Source: Eutreptiella sp. 'Long Island Sound 2002'
Lineage: Eukaryota > Euglenozoa > Euglenophyceae > Eutreptiales > Eutreptiaceae
Assembly (NCBI GenBank): GCA_964036045.1
Contig: OZ038382.1
Coordinates: 2,316,612-2,380,611 of the forward strand
Reading direction: 5' to 3'
DNA: 64,000 bases
Shown: piece by piece, positions 11,643-22,534 of the stretch
How the letters are laid out: each line of letters opens with the position of its first letter
Numbering within the stretch: position 1 is the stretch's first letter
Program-made: the position numbers and the translations under genes
Notes under the pieces: generated by a model
Seen by the model: the letters and a program-made list of their open reading frames with translations, nothing else
Databases searched by the model: none
Told to the model about the DNA's origin: nothing

Positions 11643-14600
11643 CTATCCCCCGTCGTTGCCTCCCTTCAACATGCCACCCTCCTGCAGGTGCTCGTATATG
11701 ATCCTCGTCACCCACGCATCTGCCGCCGCATAATTGACCAGGCGCTCGGACATTCCTTCGAGGGCCTTCTGTAACCGCGCCTGGTCCCTCTTTTGCCCCT
11801 TCCGCGCGAACATGGCACGGGTCCCCATCTTTCCGAAGTCCCGCCCGCAGTTGTCCTTCACCAGCGGCTGCCCCGCCAGCTGGGACGCGAAGTCCGCCAA
11901 CGAGTACCGCGGTTTGTAGTACCCGAACTGCATCGCTGGTCCATACGCCTCGACATCGACCAGGTTCTGTGGGGCCGCGAGTCCCGCAAGGGTGTCGGCT
12001 TCGTGCGCCTGAGTGAAAACAAGTACGAGATTTTGTGGAGCATTGCAGAGGCTCACATTGAAATGTACACGAGATGGACCGATGCGCCCCTTGAGCGGAC
12101 AGGTCTCACGGTCATCAGCACTGCATTTCAGTGCGTCTGAAATGAGCCCTGCTGACGTGTCGGAATCAGAGATGCCCCATCCCCCTCCCCTGAGCCTCTG
12201 CTTGACCCACTTGACCCCGACTGGCTGCTCTCCCCCCGCTGGCGCTGACATGTCCTGCAGCTCTGCTGCCTCCAATGATTCCAGCAGAGGCCTCTTTTTG
12301 TCGCTTCATATGTGGCGTGGCAGGCTGTAGAGGGTTGTACAGGGTTGTGGAGGGCTGTTGAGGATTGTCGGGGGATTGTACAGGAGTGTCCAGAGCACTT
12401 GTTCCTCCGAAGCACCGAGTCACCAATACACCAAAAGTGCTCTTTGAATCTGCCTGCTTGTGTTTCATGTTCCTGCCCACCAGGCAAAAGGCAGCCTGTC
12501 AAAACTGACTCGGTGCACAGGACCCGAACCCTGAAAAAACCCCACCCCACCCGGGGGAAGGGGGGGGGGGTGGGCAAACTGCGCCTCTCACTTGACCCAG
12601 CAAGCCACCCAGGCCTCGGAAATCTCCCCTCCTAGGGTGTGTGCGGGAACCTCACCAAGCAGCGGCCTGAAAGGTTGCAGAGGGCTGTAGCCCCACCCCC
12701 CTTGTCCAAGCTGGGAAGGGGGCGTGGGTAGGCACCGCATTAATTCAAGGCCAAATTGTAACTCGGTACCGATGTGTTAAGGTCAAGAAAGGTGATTGAT
12801 AGACGTGCGTTCGTTGAGTCACATTGCTTGCCTACCCCTGTGGCACCGGTGTTTTTGTTCTCAGTCACTCAGCCCTCCTTGTGTTCAGCATTTGACTGCA
12901 ACATGGAACATTTCTATTTGTACATGGCAGAGAGGTGTTACACACGTATACGAGTGGGGGGGATGTGCCTACAACAATCAAAGGCCCTTCGGAGTGCAAG
13001 GGTGATTTTGCAGTAATTGAGTTCATGAAGGGAACCGCCTCAGCTAGTGGAGTAGTGCAGTCCTTTGTGGCCTTGGGATAAGGGACACCATCATGTATGC
13101 AATATTGCAATTTTACTGTTGGTGTTTTCATGTGCAGCACGCAGCTACCTTTGTCTCAGCTACACGGCTGGCAGTACATAGAGGATGGTACAGGGCTGTA
13201 AACTGCTGCCCACACACGCAATCTTACCTATCCTCCACTGTCTCAGGGGAACCCACCCACGCAATTCATCAATAGACACGGAAGCGGAATCCATGCGTTG
13301 CAGTGCTAGAGAGGAGGCCACAGTAAGGCTACCCCTACATCCAGGTGATTGCAAGCGACACTTTCATAATTAGAGAGATAAAGAGATCAGAGAGGCACTT
13401 TCAGTTGTGTGACTTCTTTTTGGGTGGGATTGAACGTATCGAAAATACACTTCTGCGATTTTGTGAAAGGTGGTCTTGTAGGTGTCCATTCTGAACCAGA
13501 TCAGTCCTGGTAGGTTGGGGTGAGAAGTACCGGAGGCTTGTTGCAACATGGTACGTGCTGCTGATGCCATTCGCAGTTTGTACCAGGTCGAGGCACTGCA
13601 CAAAGGCAGCAACTAAGGTTGAACAGAATAAGTAGTCGGATGAAGGTTGAGGGTGACAGGCCGTACCCCAAACACCGCCTTCACGACGGTGGCATCCGCC
13701 ATCACCGCTGCTGCACGCTTGTCCCGCACACCGCTCTCGTCTGCCGCCACGAACACGTACACTCTCTCCCGTGTCGCCATCTGCACCACAACTGGCGGTG
13801 TCACCTGCGTTCCCTCAGTATCCACCCCGACAACGCCTTCTGCACGCGCCTCTTCCAGCAGCGCGCATGCGTCATCCTCCGACCGGATGACGCAGATCTC
13901 CGGCGGCTGGAACACGGAGTCCAGTCGCGCGCGCGGCTGCGGGGCCGGCAGCAGCAGCAGCAGCTGTTCGACAAGGGAGGTGATGGCGACGCTCCGCCTC
14001 ATCTCTTCGGCGCACGTGCCCACGAGGCCCTCAGCCTTCTGCTGTAGGTCATCATGCGAGGTTTTCAGGCGGCACTTCCAATCACCGGTCTCTGGGTCCT
14101 GCTCGAACTCGTATACGAACCGCCATTTCTGGTCCTGAGCAATCATTAAGAAGGTTTGGGCTGGGGACGGGCCCTTCGGCCGGGATCGCCCATCTCCGCC
14201 GCCGCGGCGCTGCCCGGAGGCGGCAAGCATTGCGAGGGGCGGCACCGGCGGCACCGCCGGTAGCATGGCGCGGCGGACAAAGAGCCATGTGGTTAGGATC
14301 AGCGCACCGAAGAACGTGACTGCTCCCGGTATCCACAGAGGCCGCGGCACTGTGCCCACTGTGGCCCGCAGCGATGCTGCAGATCTGTGCGGTGCTTCCA
14401 CAGGCCCCACATAGATCTGCGGATGTTCAGCTGCACTCCAGGACGCCTGGATCTCCGGGGGCATTGCAGAGCGGCGTGCCTGTGAAGCCCCACGCGTCAA
14501 CGGAGCGAACGCGGTTGCGGCGGGTTGTTGTATCCTGATGCGGTGGTCCGATGCACGATGAGTCACATCACTGGAGCCCAAGAGGCCGCCCAGAGCGAGG

Positions 14601-14866
14601 GCGGAGAGGACGAGGGTTGCAGTGAAGCAGCGGGTACTGCGGGGCCAGGTGGCACTGCTGGATGCAAGGCCATGCGGACTGCTGCTGCAGAGTGCATCAA
14701 ACGGGGTCTGGACATGGTATGTCTCAGCATCAATAAGTCCCAGGGGTCTTGGACTGGGCTCCGTGACGGGCACGCAGGAGCATCCGGTGCACGAGGCATG
14801 GATCCCCCAGGTCATGGCACAAAACACCACCTGGATGCGAGAAAAAAAGGAAGTGCTGGACTCCAA
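11643..14866 (-). CDS. DEDDy 3'-5' exonuclease with a plastid-type presequence (two exons)
   Basis: Exon 1 is 14866-13667 (400 codons) and exon 2 is 12008-11643 (121 codons plus stop). The 1658-bp intron has a GTACGG donor and a TTTTCACTCAG acceptor, phase 0, giving about 521 residues. All exonuclease motifs appear once joined: motif I VGVDTE (D349, E351), motif II in VFGAHEADTLAGL (D405) and motif III YAAAD (Y493, D497), the DEDDy signature of RNase D/WRN-type nucleases. These remove nucleotides from 3' ends using two metal ions. The N-terminus has a hydrophobic stretch (residues 81-96), then AATAFAPL at 116-123, then a second hydrophobic segment (180-197) followed by arginines, which suggests plastid import. 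The region upstream of residue 80 is long for a signal peptide, so the true start or a first exon may differ. The substrate (RNA or DNA) is not determined by sequence. Confidence 0.8.
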
Positions 14867-16640
14867 AATGTCCGAACTTCAGTTGCTATCAGTCACCTGC
14901 CAACCGTTATCAGTCAAACACGAGTCAGCTTCCGCGATACCATGTTCACAACCCCCTGCCCCATACACTCATCTACAACTCTCTATGACCCTCCAGTGGA
15001 ATCGGGGGAGGTTCGCTGCACATGCCACTACTGGAGGCCGGCACCAGCGGTCCCCAAGCCTCGGAAGGTCTAGTGAGCTGCACTAGGCGGGTATCCAAGA
15101 GAAACCGACAGGGGTGAGGGGCAGCAACGACAGGCGAAGATCCTTTGACAACAAAGGCCCTGCATTGGTACCCCCCGCACACACACACAGTGCGACACTC
15201 ATCACCATTTATGTGGGAAATGCAACTCAGTGCCAGGATTTTCGGATCACGAGGTGTTACCCATCAGTGGTGAGCAGCATTTCCAGGGATTTTGCCATTG
15301 CCCCCTCCCCCTTTTTGGAGCAAGTACCCATACCCAGGGTACCGTCTCAGCCCTGTGGCAGCCCATACCTGGTTGGGGGTATGCTCAAGGTGGGGATTTA
15401 TTTCCACAGTGATTGGGGGCTTGGTGGCACCCACACCCAAGGCAAACCGTTGCCATTACCATTGTTTTTCCCTTTGGATTGAGGGAAGTTGAGGCTGCAC
15501 GGGGTACAGGTGGCTTGCTGACACACATCCGAGCTAACATCTCAGCCCTGTGGTGCGCCGATACCTAGTTGAGGATGTGGTTTGGGGGGGAGGGTTTTGG
15601 CATGACGCCATGGTGTGTTGTTCTCGTCTGCAGCTGGCGGCGCCTACTGGCCGATCGCCATTTGCTGGCCTTCCCTTGGACCCTTTCCCCTCATCTTTGC
15701 ATTCCCTTGGTCGGTTGTGCCAACAGAGCCCCCGGACTTGCCCTGTTTCACTTCTCTACGTCGACGTGTAAGAAGAGCGACGGGTATAGTCCTGGACGGG
15801 GGAAGCGGCCCTCATTTTGTGGCCCTGTGGTAACCCTGTTTCTCTATAATGTTGTTGAGCTCCGTATTCGTAGTGGTTAGACTTTTGGTTATTGTTTTCA
15901 CAGCTTAGGGCTGCCAGAGAATCGACCAGCAGCACCCTTTGTTGCTGGGTCCATGCAAAGACAGTGTGTTTTCTCAGCTGGTCAGCAGCCTTTGGCGCAA
16001 GCAGAACCAACTGACATGGGCACAGTCGCTGGTGCGTGAGGTCGGATGTATGAACTGCAGTAAGGTGCAATTGGCATCTGCAGAGGATAATGAGATGCCT
16101 CTGCTTGCCTGCAATCATTTCATTCAGGCTTATAGTTAATAGATACCGAGATTGGTGCGACAGACCTCTGTCCACAGCGAATGACTTTTTGCAGGAGGGA
16201 GGGCTTGTTTTTTTAACGGTGTCCTAAACTAATGGAGGCGTTCGTCTCTTTGAAGTATTGGGGAGCCCCAGACGGCAGGGGTTGTGTAGCCAATCCGCCC
16301 ACTCGTGGGCCACTTCTGATTTCCTCCCCCGTCCACGAGCCGAATAATTTGGAACGCAGTTGTATTTTACGAGTTCGTGCTTTATCCAGTGCAAATGGCA
16401 GCATCTAATTGATACCGAGATGCCTCTGCCATGTCAACAGATGTTGGCTATCACTGCACTGCAGATATGCAAAGTGCGAGCGAGCACTGTGCGCTGTGCC
16501 CGCGCTGTGCAAAAAGTAGGCTATTTTCCCCTTTTTCCCCAATGGCCAAGGTGACTGTGGTAACTACTGTGTTACCATACACAGGACTCCTCAGATTCTT
16601 ACTCAGTCTCAAAACATGAATGAGTTAAACCAACCGATTT
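14867..16640. other. No supported gene
   Basis: No frame shows domain signatures or convincing exon borders. Some sequence near 15.6-15.8 kb (CAACAGAGCCCCCGGACTTG and what follows) resembles 6.47-6.55 kb, suggesting another dispersed repeat. Confidence 0.45.
16257..16325 (-). repeat. Inverted diverged copy of family R3
   Basis: Contains GCCCACTCGTGGGCC, the same palindromic core with a different two-base centre. Neighbouring GTGTAGCC and GGCAGGGG blocks also match the 85-bp unit on the opposite strand. Confidence 0.55.
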
Positions 16641-16653
16641 TTCACACTGAACC

Positions 16654-16768
16654 ACGTTGGAGGGGCACCGTCATGGGGTGTGTGCCCTCGCGGTCCTGAA
16701 CAATGGAAACGTCGTGTCCGGCAGCAGCGACAAAGACAAGACGCTGAAAGTGTGGGATACGGCCCAAG
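16654..16768 (+). pseudogene. WD40-repeat exon copy A, probably a relic
   Basis: Encodes TLEGHRHGVCALAVLNNGNV followed by a SGSSDKDKTLKVWDTAQ blade end, a typical WD40 repeat. It is followed by a GTATGG donor at 16769. Compared with copy B at 18.1 kb it has an extra two-residue insertion (DK repeated). Its upstream part has degenerated: there is a TGA two codons before the conserved block and no nearby AG acceptor. It is most simply a non-functional duplicate of copy B, although an unusual acceptor cannot be excluded. Confidence 0.5.
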
Positions 16769-17285
16769 GTATGGGACAGTGTGGGGCATGGGGTACGAGT
16801 GCGGACTGGCAGTTCATGGGACTGGGGGGGGCCTCAGGGCCTTCGTCCCAGGAACTCCCTTCATTGCCGTACAGTGCCCCGCCCATGGGGGTCCATTTTT
16901 GAATGGGATGAAGAAGGAGGTCCCCGCAATGGGCGTTGTTTAGGCCCTGCTCCCTCGCCCCGTTCTCCGCCGCCACTGGCATTGGTTTTGATGTGGGCGG
17001 ATCCATGTGTCAAAGGATGGGCCGTGCGTATTCCGTTGGTTCACTGAGGGATTGCACTTTTGTGTGGCTGGTGGGGTACTCGGCAGATGCACACGGCATC
17101 TCCGGGGGGCGGTTACCTGTGAGGCCGGACCCCCCCCCCCTCTGGACCCCCCCCAACCCACAAAAAAAATAACTCGGGCCCCACCGGCACCCCGAAAAAT
17201 TTTTCAGCCTCTTAGTGAAATGGTAAGAGAATATTAACCCCCAATTGTGTATATTCGAATTGAAAAATGCCTTCAAACCTCTAAA
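16654..17285 (+). repeat. Segmental duplication, copy A of about 0.6 kb (partner 18084-18690)
   Basis: Similarity with 18084-18690 covers the WD40 exon, the start of the following intron (GTATGGGACAGTGTGGGGCA and beyond) and, further on, a block with TTACCTGTGAGGCCGGA, a C-rich stretch and CCCCCAATTGTGTATATTCGAA. The offset is about 1.43 kb at the exon and about 1.39 kb at the distal block, so indels have accumulated. A third partial copy of the last block sits at 18796-18885. Confidence 0.7.
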
Positions 17286-17970
17286 AAGAATTTTGCCCCC
17301 CCCCCCCCCCTCCTCCCCCTCCGGACCCCCCCCCCCCCGCCCACGCCGCGGGGATTGGGGTCTAGAACTGAACTGCAGCGCCCCCCCGTGCACGCATCCC
17401 TCCGCCGTCCCACCACCCCATATTGTTGGGTTGATCGCAGTCATTGTTGCCCTGACTCTGACGCAGTGGTCTCCGGGTTGGTGTTGACAAGGGAGTGCGG
17501 GGTGGGCGGGGGAGCTGGTTGTGCATGGGGCCATCCATGTTCTGTACTGAGGCCATTGTGGCAAGGGTCGTTTAGGGTTGTCATGTGTGATACGGAGCAT
17601 GTTTGGATGGAGTTTTGGGGCAGAACCGCACCGACGGGGAGTGGGATGCATTCGTATCTGTGGTGCACACGAGGGCGGTAGGATGGTATCAGTCAGGCAA
17701 GTGCGGTGGTATGAGGAGGCACGGCGGCGTGTCCGGGGAGGTACCGGGGGCTTGGCGGGGGTAGCGATGGCGGATACGTGTGACGGCGAGTGGTTGGCGC
17801 CCGAGGCTTGTGATGTGGGGCAGGGGGGGGGGGGTCAGAAACCGCCGTGACCCCCCCCCCCATGTGCATTGCCGTCACCCCCACAGCGCTGAAGGTGCTG
17901 CCGTGATAAGGGCCGGTCCATTGGGGCGTGTATGTCCCGGGGCCCCAAGCGCCTCCACGGCCTCAGGCCG

Positions 17971-18198
17971 TCAGTGCGGGAGTACACACGTTGTGTAGCA
18001 TTGGGATGGACTGGGCTGATTCCCAAAGGGCCAGTCACCCGGACGGAGGTCTCGTGATGTGGTCGTGTCACACAGGGCACTGCCTGAGTACGTTGGAGGG
18101 TCACCGTGATAGGGTGTCGGCCCTCGCGGTCCTGAACAATGGAAACGTCGTGTCCTGCAGCTACGACGAGACGCTGAAAGTGTGGGATGTGGCCCAAG
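17971..18198 (+). CDS. WD40-repeat exon copy B (fragment of a WD40 protein)
   Basis: The frame reads a blade end (SHPDGGLVMWSCHTGHCLST) directly into a full WD40 repeat (LEGHRDRVSALAVLNNGNVV, then SCSYDETLKVWDVAQ), so about one and a half propeller blades are encoded. It ends at a GTATGG donor (18199) in phase 1. The 5' border is uncertain: an acceptor-like GGCCGTCAG precedes SAGVHTLCS, and a CACACAG further in (18071-18075) would give a one-blade exon. WD40 propellers are protein-interaction platforms. No other blades were found within 3 kb. The phase fits the first visible exon of the Roc-COR-TIR gene at 22535, which is on the same strand, so this could be a 5' part of that gene; this is an inference only. 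Confidence 0.55.
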
Positions 18199-18890
18199 GT
18201 ATGGGACAGTGTGGGGCATGGGGCACGAGCGCAGGGTGGCAGTTCATGGGACCGCGGGGCGTTAGGCGCGTAGGTGAGGGGCGTTGTTCTGAGGGCGCGG
18301 GCGATGCAACGCAGAAGCCCTTTTCCGCAACGGCGTCTTTGTTCCGGCGCTGCGGGGACCGGACAGTGTCCTACTGCATGCGGACAGTGTGGCCTGGCGA
18401 GCCACGCACACTCCATTGACAAGGCCCATGACTCCGGCTGCGTTGAGGCGGATGGCACGTGATTACACGGATTGTGCCGGGTGACATGCATTGGGGCCGC
18501 TTACCTGTGAGGCCGGATCCCCCCCCAGCGCTTTGGACCCCCCATTCCACAATAGTTAGAACCGACAACCCGGCCGCCAACGGCCCCCGGAAAAAGATTT
18601 TTCAGCCCCTGAAATGGTAGCAGAAGATGTTGCCCCCCAATTGTGTATATTCGAACTGCTCACAATGAAACGGAGAATTGAAAAGTGCCCCCAAAACCTG
18701 AATTTTTTTGGACCCCCCTTCCCCCCAACCATACGTCTGCTGCAGTGCTCTACTGCTTTCCATTTTTTTTGAATGGTAAAAGGAGGTTTTTCCTTCCGGA
18801 CTTGTGTATATTCAAAATGCTCCGAATGAAACGGGCATTTCAAAAATACCCCCAAAATGCCAAAACAACTTTGACCCCCCCCCCCCCCGC

Positions 18891-18932
18891 CTGGCTCCTC
18901 TGTGCCCTCCCGGGAGGGCACAGAGGAGCCAG
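18891..18932. repeat. Perfect 42-bp palindrome without spacer
   Basis: The 21 bases at 18891-18911 (starting CTGGCTCCTC) are exactly complementary in reverse to 18912-18932 (ending GAGGAGCCAG), with CCCGGG at the centre and no loop. It lies directly after a 14-C run. A spacerless palindrome of this length can extrude as a cruciform or fold as a strong hairpin in RNA. Confidence 0.95.
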
Positions 18933-19754
18933 AGGGGCCTCATGGCGAACGTCAGTCTTTTGTCGGTCTGTGTGTGTGCCATCCCGGGGACGCTTGTGGC
19001 GCGAATGGTGAGGACGGTGCATGTGGGCCCCGAGTGGCAGTAGAGGCCATCCCGTGGCGCCGTCTGTGTGGGAAGGTGTCGCTTGGGCACAAGGGCAGGG
19101 CAATTGGGGGGCTGACACCATCGGAGCGGTTGTGGCCATTGCAACCCCACTGGGGCGGTAGAGGTGCCGTATGGGCGGACTTTCGGACGGGGGAGAGGCA
19201 CCGGGGTGATATGGCGCCCGGTCTGCCGGGGCGGGGCTGGGGGGTTGGCACAGGGCGGAGATGTTGCGGGGCGGGTGCCGGACGTCACGCAGGTGTAGCG
19301 GTTGTGGGCTGTGAGGGTGGCAGCTCTAACCCTGACCCTAACGTGGAGTGAAATGTCACGAGAGTTAAAAAGAATAGAAAAAACTATGTTTTTGTCCAGC
19401 TTTTTTTTTTTAGTGCCATGCGGGTGCTTGTGTTGACACTCAAAAAAAACTTGACAAAAAAAATTCTTATAGAGTGTCAGCACAAATCAATTTTTTTTTG
19501 AGTATCAGCGCGAGTTTGACTGAAAAAACGAAAAAACCTTTGTTTTCGGGTAGAGGGCGTGCAGAGAGGTTTTGGGATCACGGGGCGGGGTGCCGGGCCG
19601 GACACAACCCCAAGGGGGAGGGGGACTCCTATGGAGCCATTTCTGATTTGTCCCCATGTTGGGGACCCCCTGAGTTGGGATTATGGAGAGGCCTTTGCTT
19701 CAAGTAGGTCCCACCCCACTGGGGTGAGGGGGGGGGGGGTTTGTGGCTCTCTAA

Positions 19755-20290
19755 TCAAAATCACCTCGAAGAGAGGTTCTCAGATCAAGCGCAGGCGCAG
19801 GCATCATAGACCCCCCTTTGTTGGGGTCGGTCACGTAGCATACCCCAACGTATGGTTTCTGACGTCTAACCCCCTGTAAAACCATCATTTGAGGACCAAA
19901 AATGATCCCCCGATAAATTTTTGGTTTTTGACACCCATAGCCCCCGATCCCGGGTACCCCTTTTTTTTGGGGTGGGGGGGAGGTTACAAAATAGTTGTGT
20001 GTGCATTTGGACCTGGCTCCTGAAGAACTAACCCATGGCAGGGGTCCCGGGTCCCAACTCCGGGTACCCCTAGTCACCCCCCCCCCCCATATGACCCCTT
20101 GCCAGTGAGGACTGGGCGGGTTTCACGCTGGGTAGGCTATTCAGTGGCACCTGAAAATCACCTCAAAGAGGGGTTGTTAGTTTGTTAGTTCAAGCGCACG
20201 CGTTTGCGTATCACACCTCAAGGCATGATATTGGATGTCCAACCCCTTGTAAAATCATTACTTTGCCCAATAACACAATCCCCCAATGGA
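19755..20290 (+). repeat. Dispersed repeat family R2, two plus-strand copies
   Basis: Copies near 19755-19900 and 20150-20290 share AAAATCACCTC(A/G)AAGAG, then a TCAAGCGCA block, then text around CCAACCCC(T)TGTAAAA and a CAAT/GATCCCCCAAT block. They match the inverted copy at 4590-4712 and the copy at 20834-21010. Confidence 0.55.
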
Positions 20291-20401
20291 TTTTTTGATT
20301 CTGAGGCCTCTATCCCCTGAAACTGGATATCACATTTTGGGGGTCAAAAGTTTGTGCTCAGAAGGATTTGAACGAGGGTACCACAAAGCTTACAGATCAA
20401 C

Positions 20402-20495
20402 TCTTGCGGCCGGCGCTTGGCCGGCCGGGAATTGAACGGCCGACCTCATAATTGGCGGTCCATTGCATTACCACTCGACCACTGGCTGTTTTGGT
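20402..20495 (-). repeat. tRNA-like sequence (pseudo-tRNA or SINE head)
   Basis: The minus strand carries a good polymerase III A box (TGGTCGAGTGGTAATG) and, about 50 bases on, a B-box-like CGTTCAATTCC within a GC-rich hairpin. A canonical cloverleaf does not form: the T-stem only pairs if the loop is enlarged to nine bases, and position 33 of the likely anticodon loop is not T. A perfect hairpin GGCCGGC-CAAGC-GCCGGCC follows. I read it as a tRNA-derived repeat or decayed tRNA rather than a working tRNA. More B-box-like sequences occur near 20.35, 21.84, 21.97 and 22.16 kb. Confidence 0.4.
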
Positions 20496-20699
20496 ACACG
20501 CCTGGCTACCCACTGCTTGTAGCCGAGTCCACCACTGATAAAACCGAAGCTGTGTGTTTCTGTCTGCCTGTCTGCCTGCCTGCGAGCCCGACTGACTGCC
20601 TGACCGACTGCTTGACTGACTAACTGACTGGTTGGCTCACTGACAGCCTCTCATCAAGGTACATTGCCGAAGGCAATAGATTTTTCCAAAGTTCGGCGT

Positions 20700-20790
20700 T
20701 TTCCGAACCCCTTCTGTTGCCCCTAGGATGGGTTTGGGTGATCATTTGGGGACAATACAGGTAGTTGAACACCCATGGGGACCCACACAG
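20700..20790 (-). repeat. Dispersed repeat family R1, fourth copy
   Basis: Contains GGATGGGTTTGGGTGATCATTTGG, the reverse complement of the R1 core at 2.3-2.7 kb. It is followed by GACAATACAGG, also seen in the inverted copy at 2.84 kb. Confidence 0.6.
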
Positions 20791-20833
20791 TGGCCGCTGG
20801 GCCCATCTAGCCCGAGCCATGGGCCCCCCAAAA

Positions 20834-21010
20834 GCTTCAAAATCACCTCGCAGAGGTTGTTAGATCAAAGCCAAGCAGGCCCGTGTGTGTTGGAAAACGC
20901 CACACGCCGCCCCATTTTGGGCTTGTCTGGGCCTATTCGCGTACCCTACCCCAAGGGGTTGAATTGTTGGTTTAACCCTACATAAAATCTTTATTTTGTT
21001 GCAAAACCAC
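20834..21010 (+). repeat. Dispersed repeat family R2, fourth copy
   Basis: Begins AAAATCACCTCGCAGAGG, then TTGTTAGATCAAAGC, then a CCTACCCCAAGGGGTTG block and TAAAATC. This is the same order of blocks as at 19.8 and 20.2 kb. Confidence 0.55.
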
Positions 21011-22534
21011 ATGCGCCAATGTCTTTTTGTTCTGGACCACCCCTCCCCCCCACTTGAAACCAATCTTCTTCGAGGCATCATGAGGGGGGCTGGGGGGGGG
21101 GGTCAAAAATGTTGAAAAATGACCCCCACCCCTTTTTTTGTCGAAAGTCATGAATCTTTGGGGTTTTTTTTTGTTCTCGGCTCAAAAAGTGTTTCCGGGT
21201 CCCGACTCCGTGGCATTTGTATGGGGCGGAGTGGGAGGAGCGCTTATGTAGTTAGTTGTTTTTGCTATGTTGTCGTTTTTGGCGATCTTAGTGACCGTGT
21301 GGTACCCACTCTAAGGGGTGCACGTGGGGATGTTGTGACAGTCTATGCCTACTAAGATGTGAAAGGACTTTTTTTGCAGTCTCTAGCCTTGCCGAGGGCC
21401 GCTCAAAACCTGTGCCAAAGATGCGAAATGACTGTTCGGGGGCTCAAAGGGGCGGACGCCATTGGACCCCAAGCTTCGGAAGAAGTGAAACTAGAATCAG
21501 CGCAACAAGGCTATTTGGAGGAATCATCGTTTGCCTCATCTTTAGCTAAAATGTTTCTTCAACGATTTTTGAGATTGTCAGCGCTTTCGGCGCTGCACAT
21601 CATAGTGACAGACCAATGCCCTAATCACTTGAGCCCCTGGCCCGGACCCCGTCCCCCCACTTTTTGGAATTGGTTGTTCTTCCAGCAAGAGGCAAGTTTT
21701 CTTCAGCCTCAGTGTTACTACCGGTTTTTCATTCTGCGAAATACCCCTGCATTGATCCCCCCCCCCCAGCCCCCAGCCCCCTCCAGAATATAGTAGTACA
21801 GTAGCACAGCACCCAACGTCAGTCCTCCAGTCGGGAGTTCGAACCCCAAGGATGGTTGAGAAGCCCCGAACGTCCCGGACACCCTAACAGGACACTGGAA
21901 AATGGAAAATGAAAAACGGGCACATTGTCGTGGCGCTATAGTGGACAGCCACCCAGCCCTGCGTTCCCTAGGGGTAGGATCGAACCCTGGGGGGCTCATA
22001 GTTGGTGGGTTTCGCAACACGGTCCATAGATAACTCCCTCCCGTTGGCCACTTTGTTTTACACTCAAAATTTGACCCTCTCTCACGGACAACGGAAAACA
22101 CACCATGAGGAAGGAGCATACCTGAAATGCACTGAGCACACACGCCACAGAACACGGGTTCGAGCCCAGGTCCCGGTTGGCCTGCCGTGGAGCCGTTGAT
22201 TTTGTTATACTGGGATGCTTTTGTTATACTGGGATGCCTGCCTAACCGGCCCAATGGGGGGTGTAGGCTTGTAGGCTTTACCCAAACGGGCCAAGAAACA
22301 TTCGATAGCCGCTGACTGCGGTGAGCTCAAGGCAACATTCGCCCCTCGTTTGAGGTGTGCTGCAGTGCAGCAGGTCAAACAATGAACTGGGGTTTGTGGC
22401 GATGACCATATACCTGTGACACGGGGGCATATGTGAGCTCTGTATCTGTTGCTTTATGGCCCAGCCCCCAGCCCCCTCCGGAATATAGTCTGACTTCTCT
22501 CGCCTTGGCCAATCTGTTCCATTTTGGTTTGCAG
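21011..22534. other. No supported exon upstream of the Roc-COR-TIR gene
   Basis: Earlier exons of the gene at 22535 must exist, because its first visible exon opens mid-codon after an acceptor, but I could not identify one here. A short direct repeat containing CCAGCCCCCAGCCCCCTCC lies at about 21766 and 22460. tRNA B-box-like motifs (GTTCGAACCCC, GGATCGAACCCTGG, GGGTTCGAGCCC) are scattered through 21.8-22.2 kb, consistent with SINE debris. Confidence 0.4.

Noticed and set aside
12009-13666. Frames inside the exonuclease intron, including 12009-12275 as an N-terminal extension of exon 2
   Set aside because: The splice join at 12008/13667 restores motif II exactly and in phase; upstream text in that frame has no similarity to the family.
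19325-19345. Telomere-like CCCTAA text
   Set aside because: Only TAACCCTGACCCTAAC; two imperfect units are not a telomeric tract.
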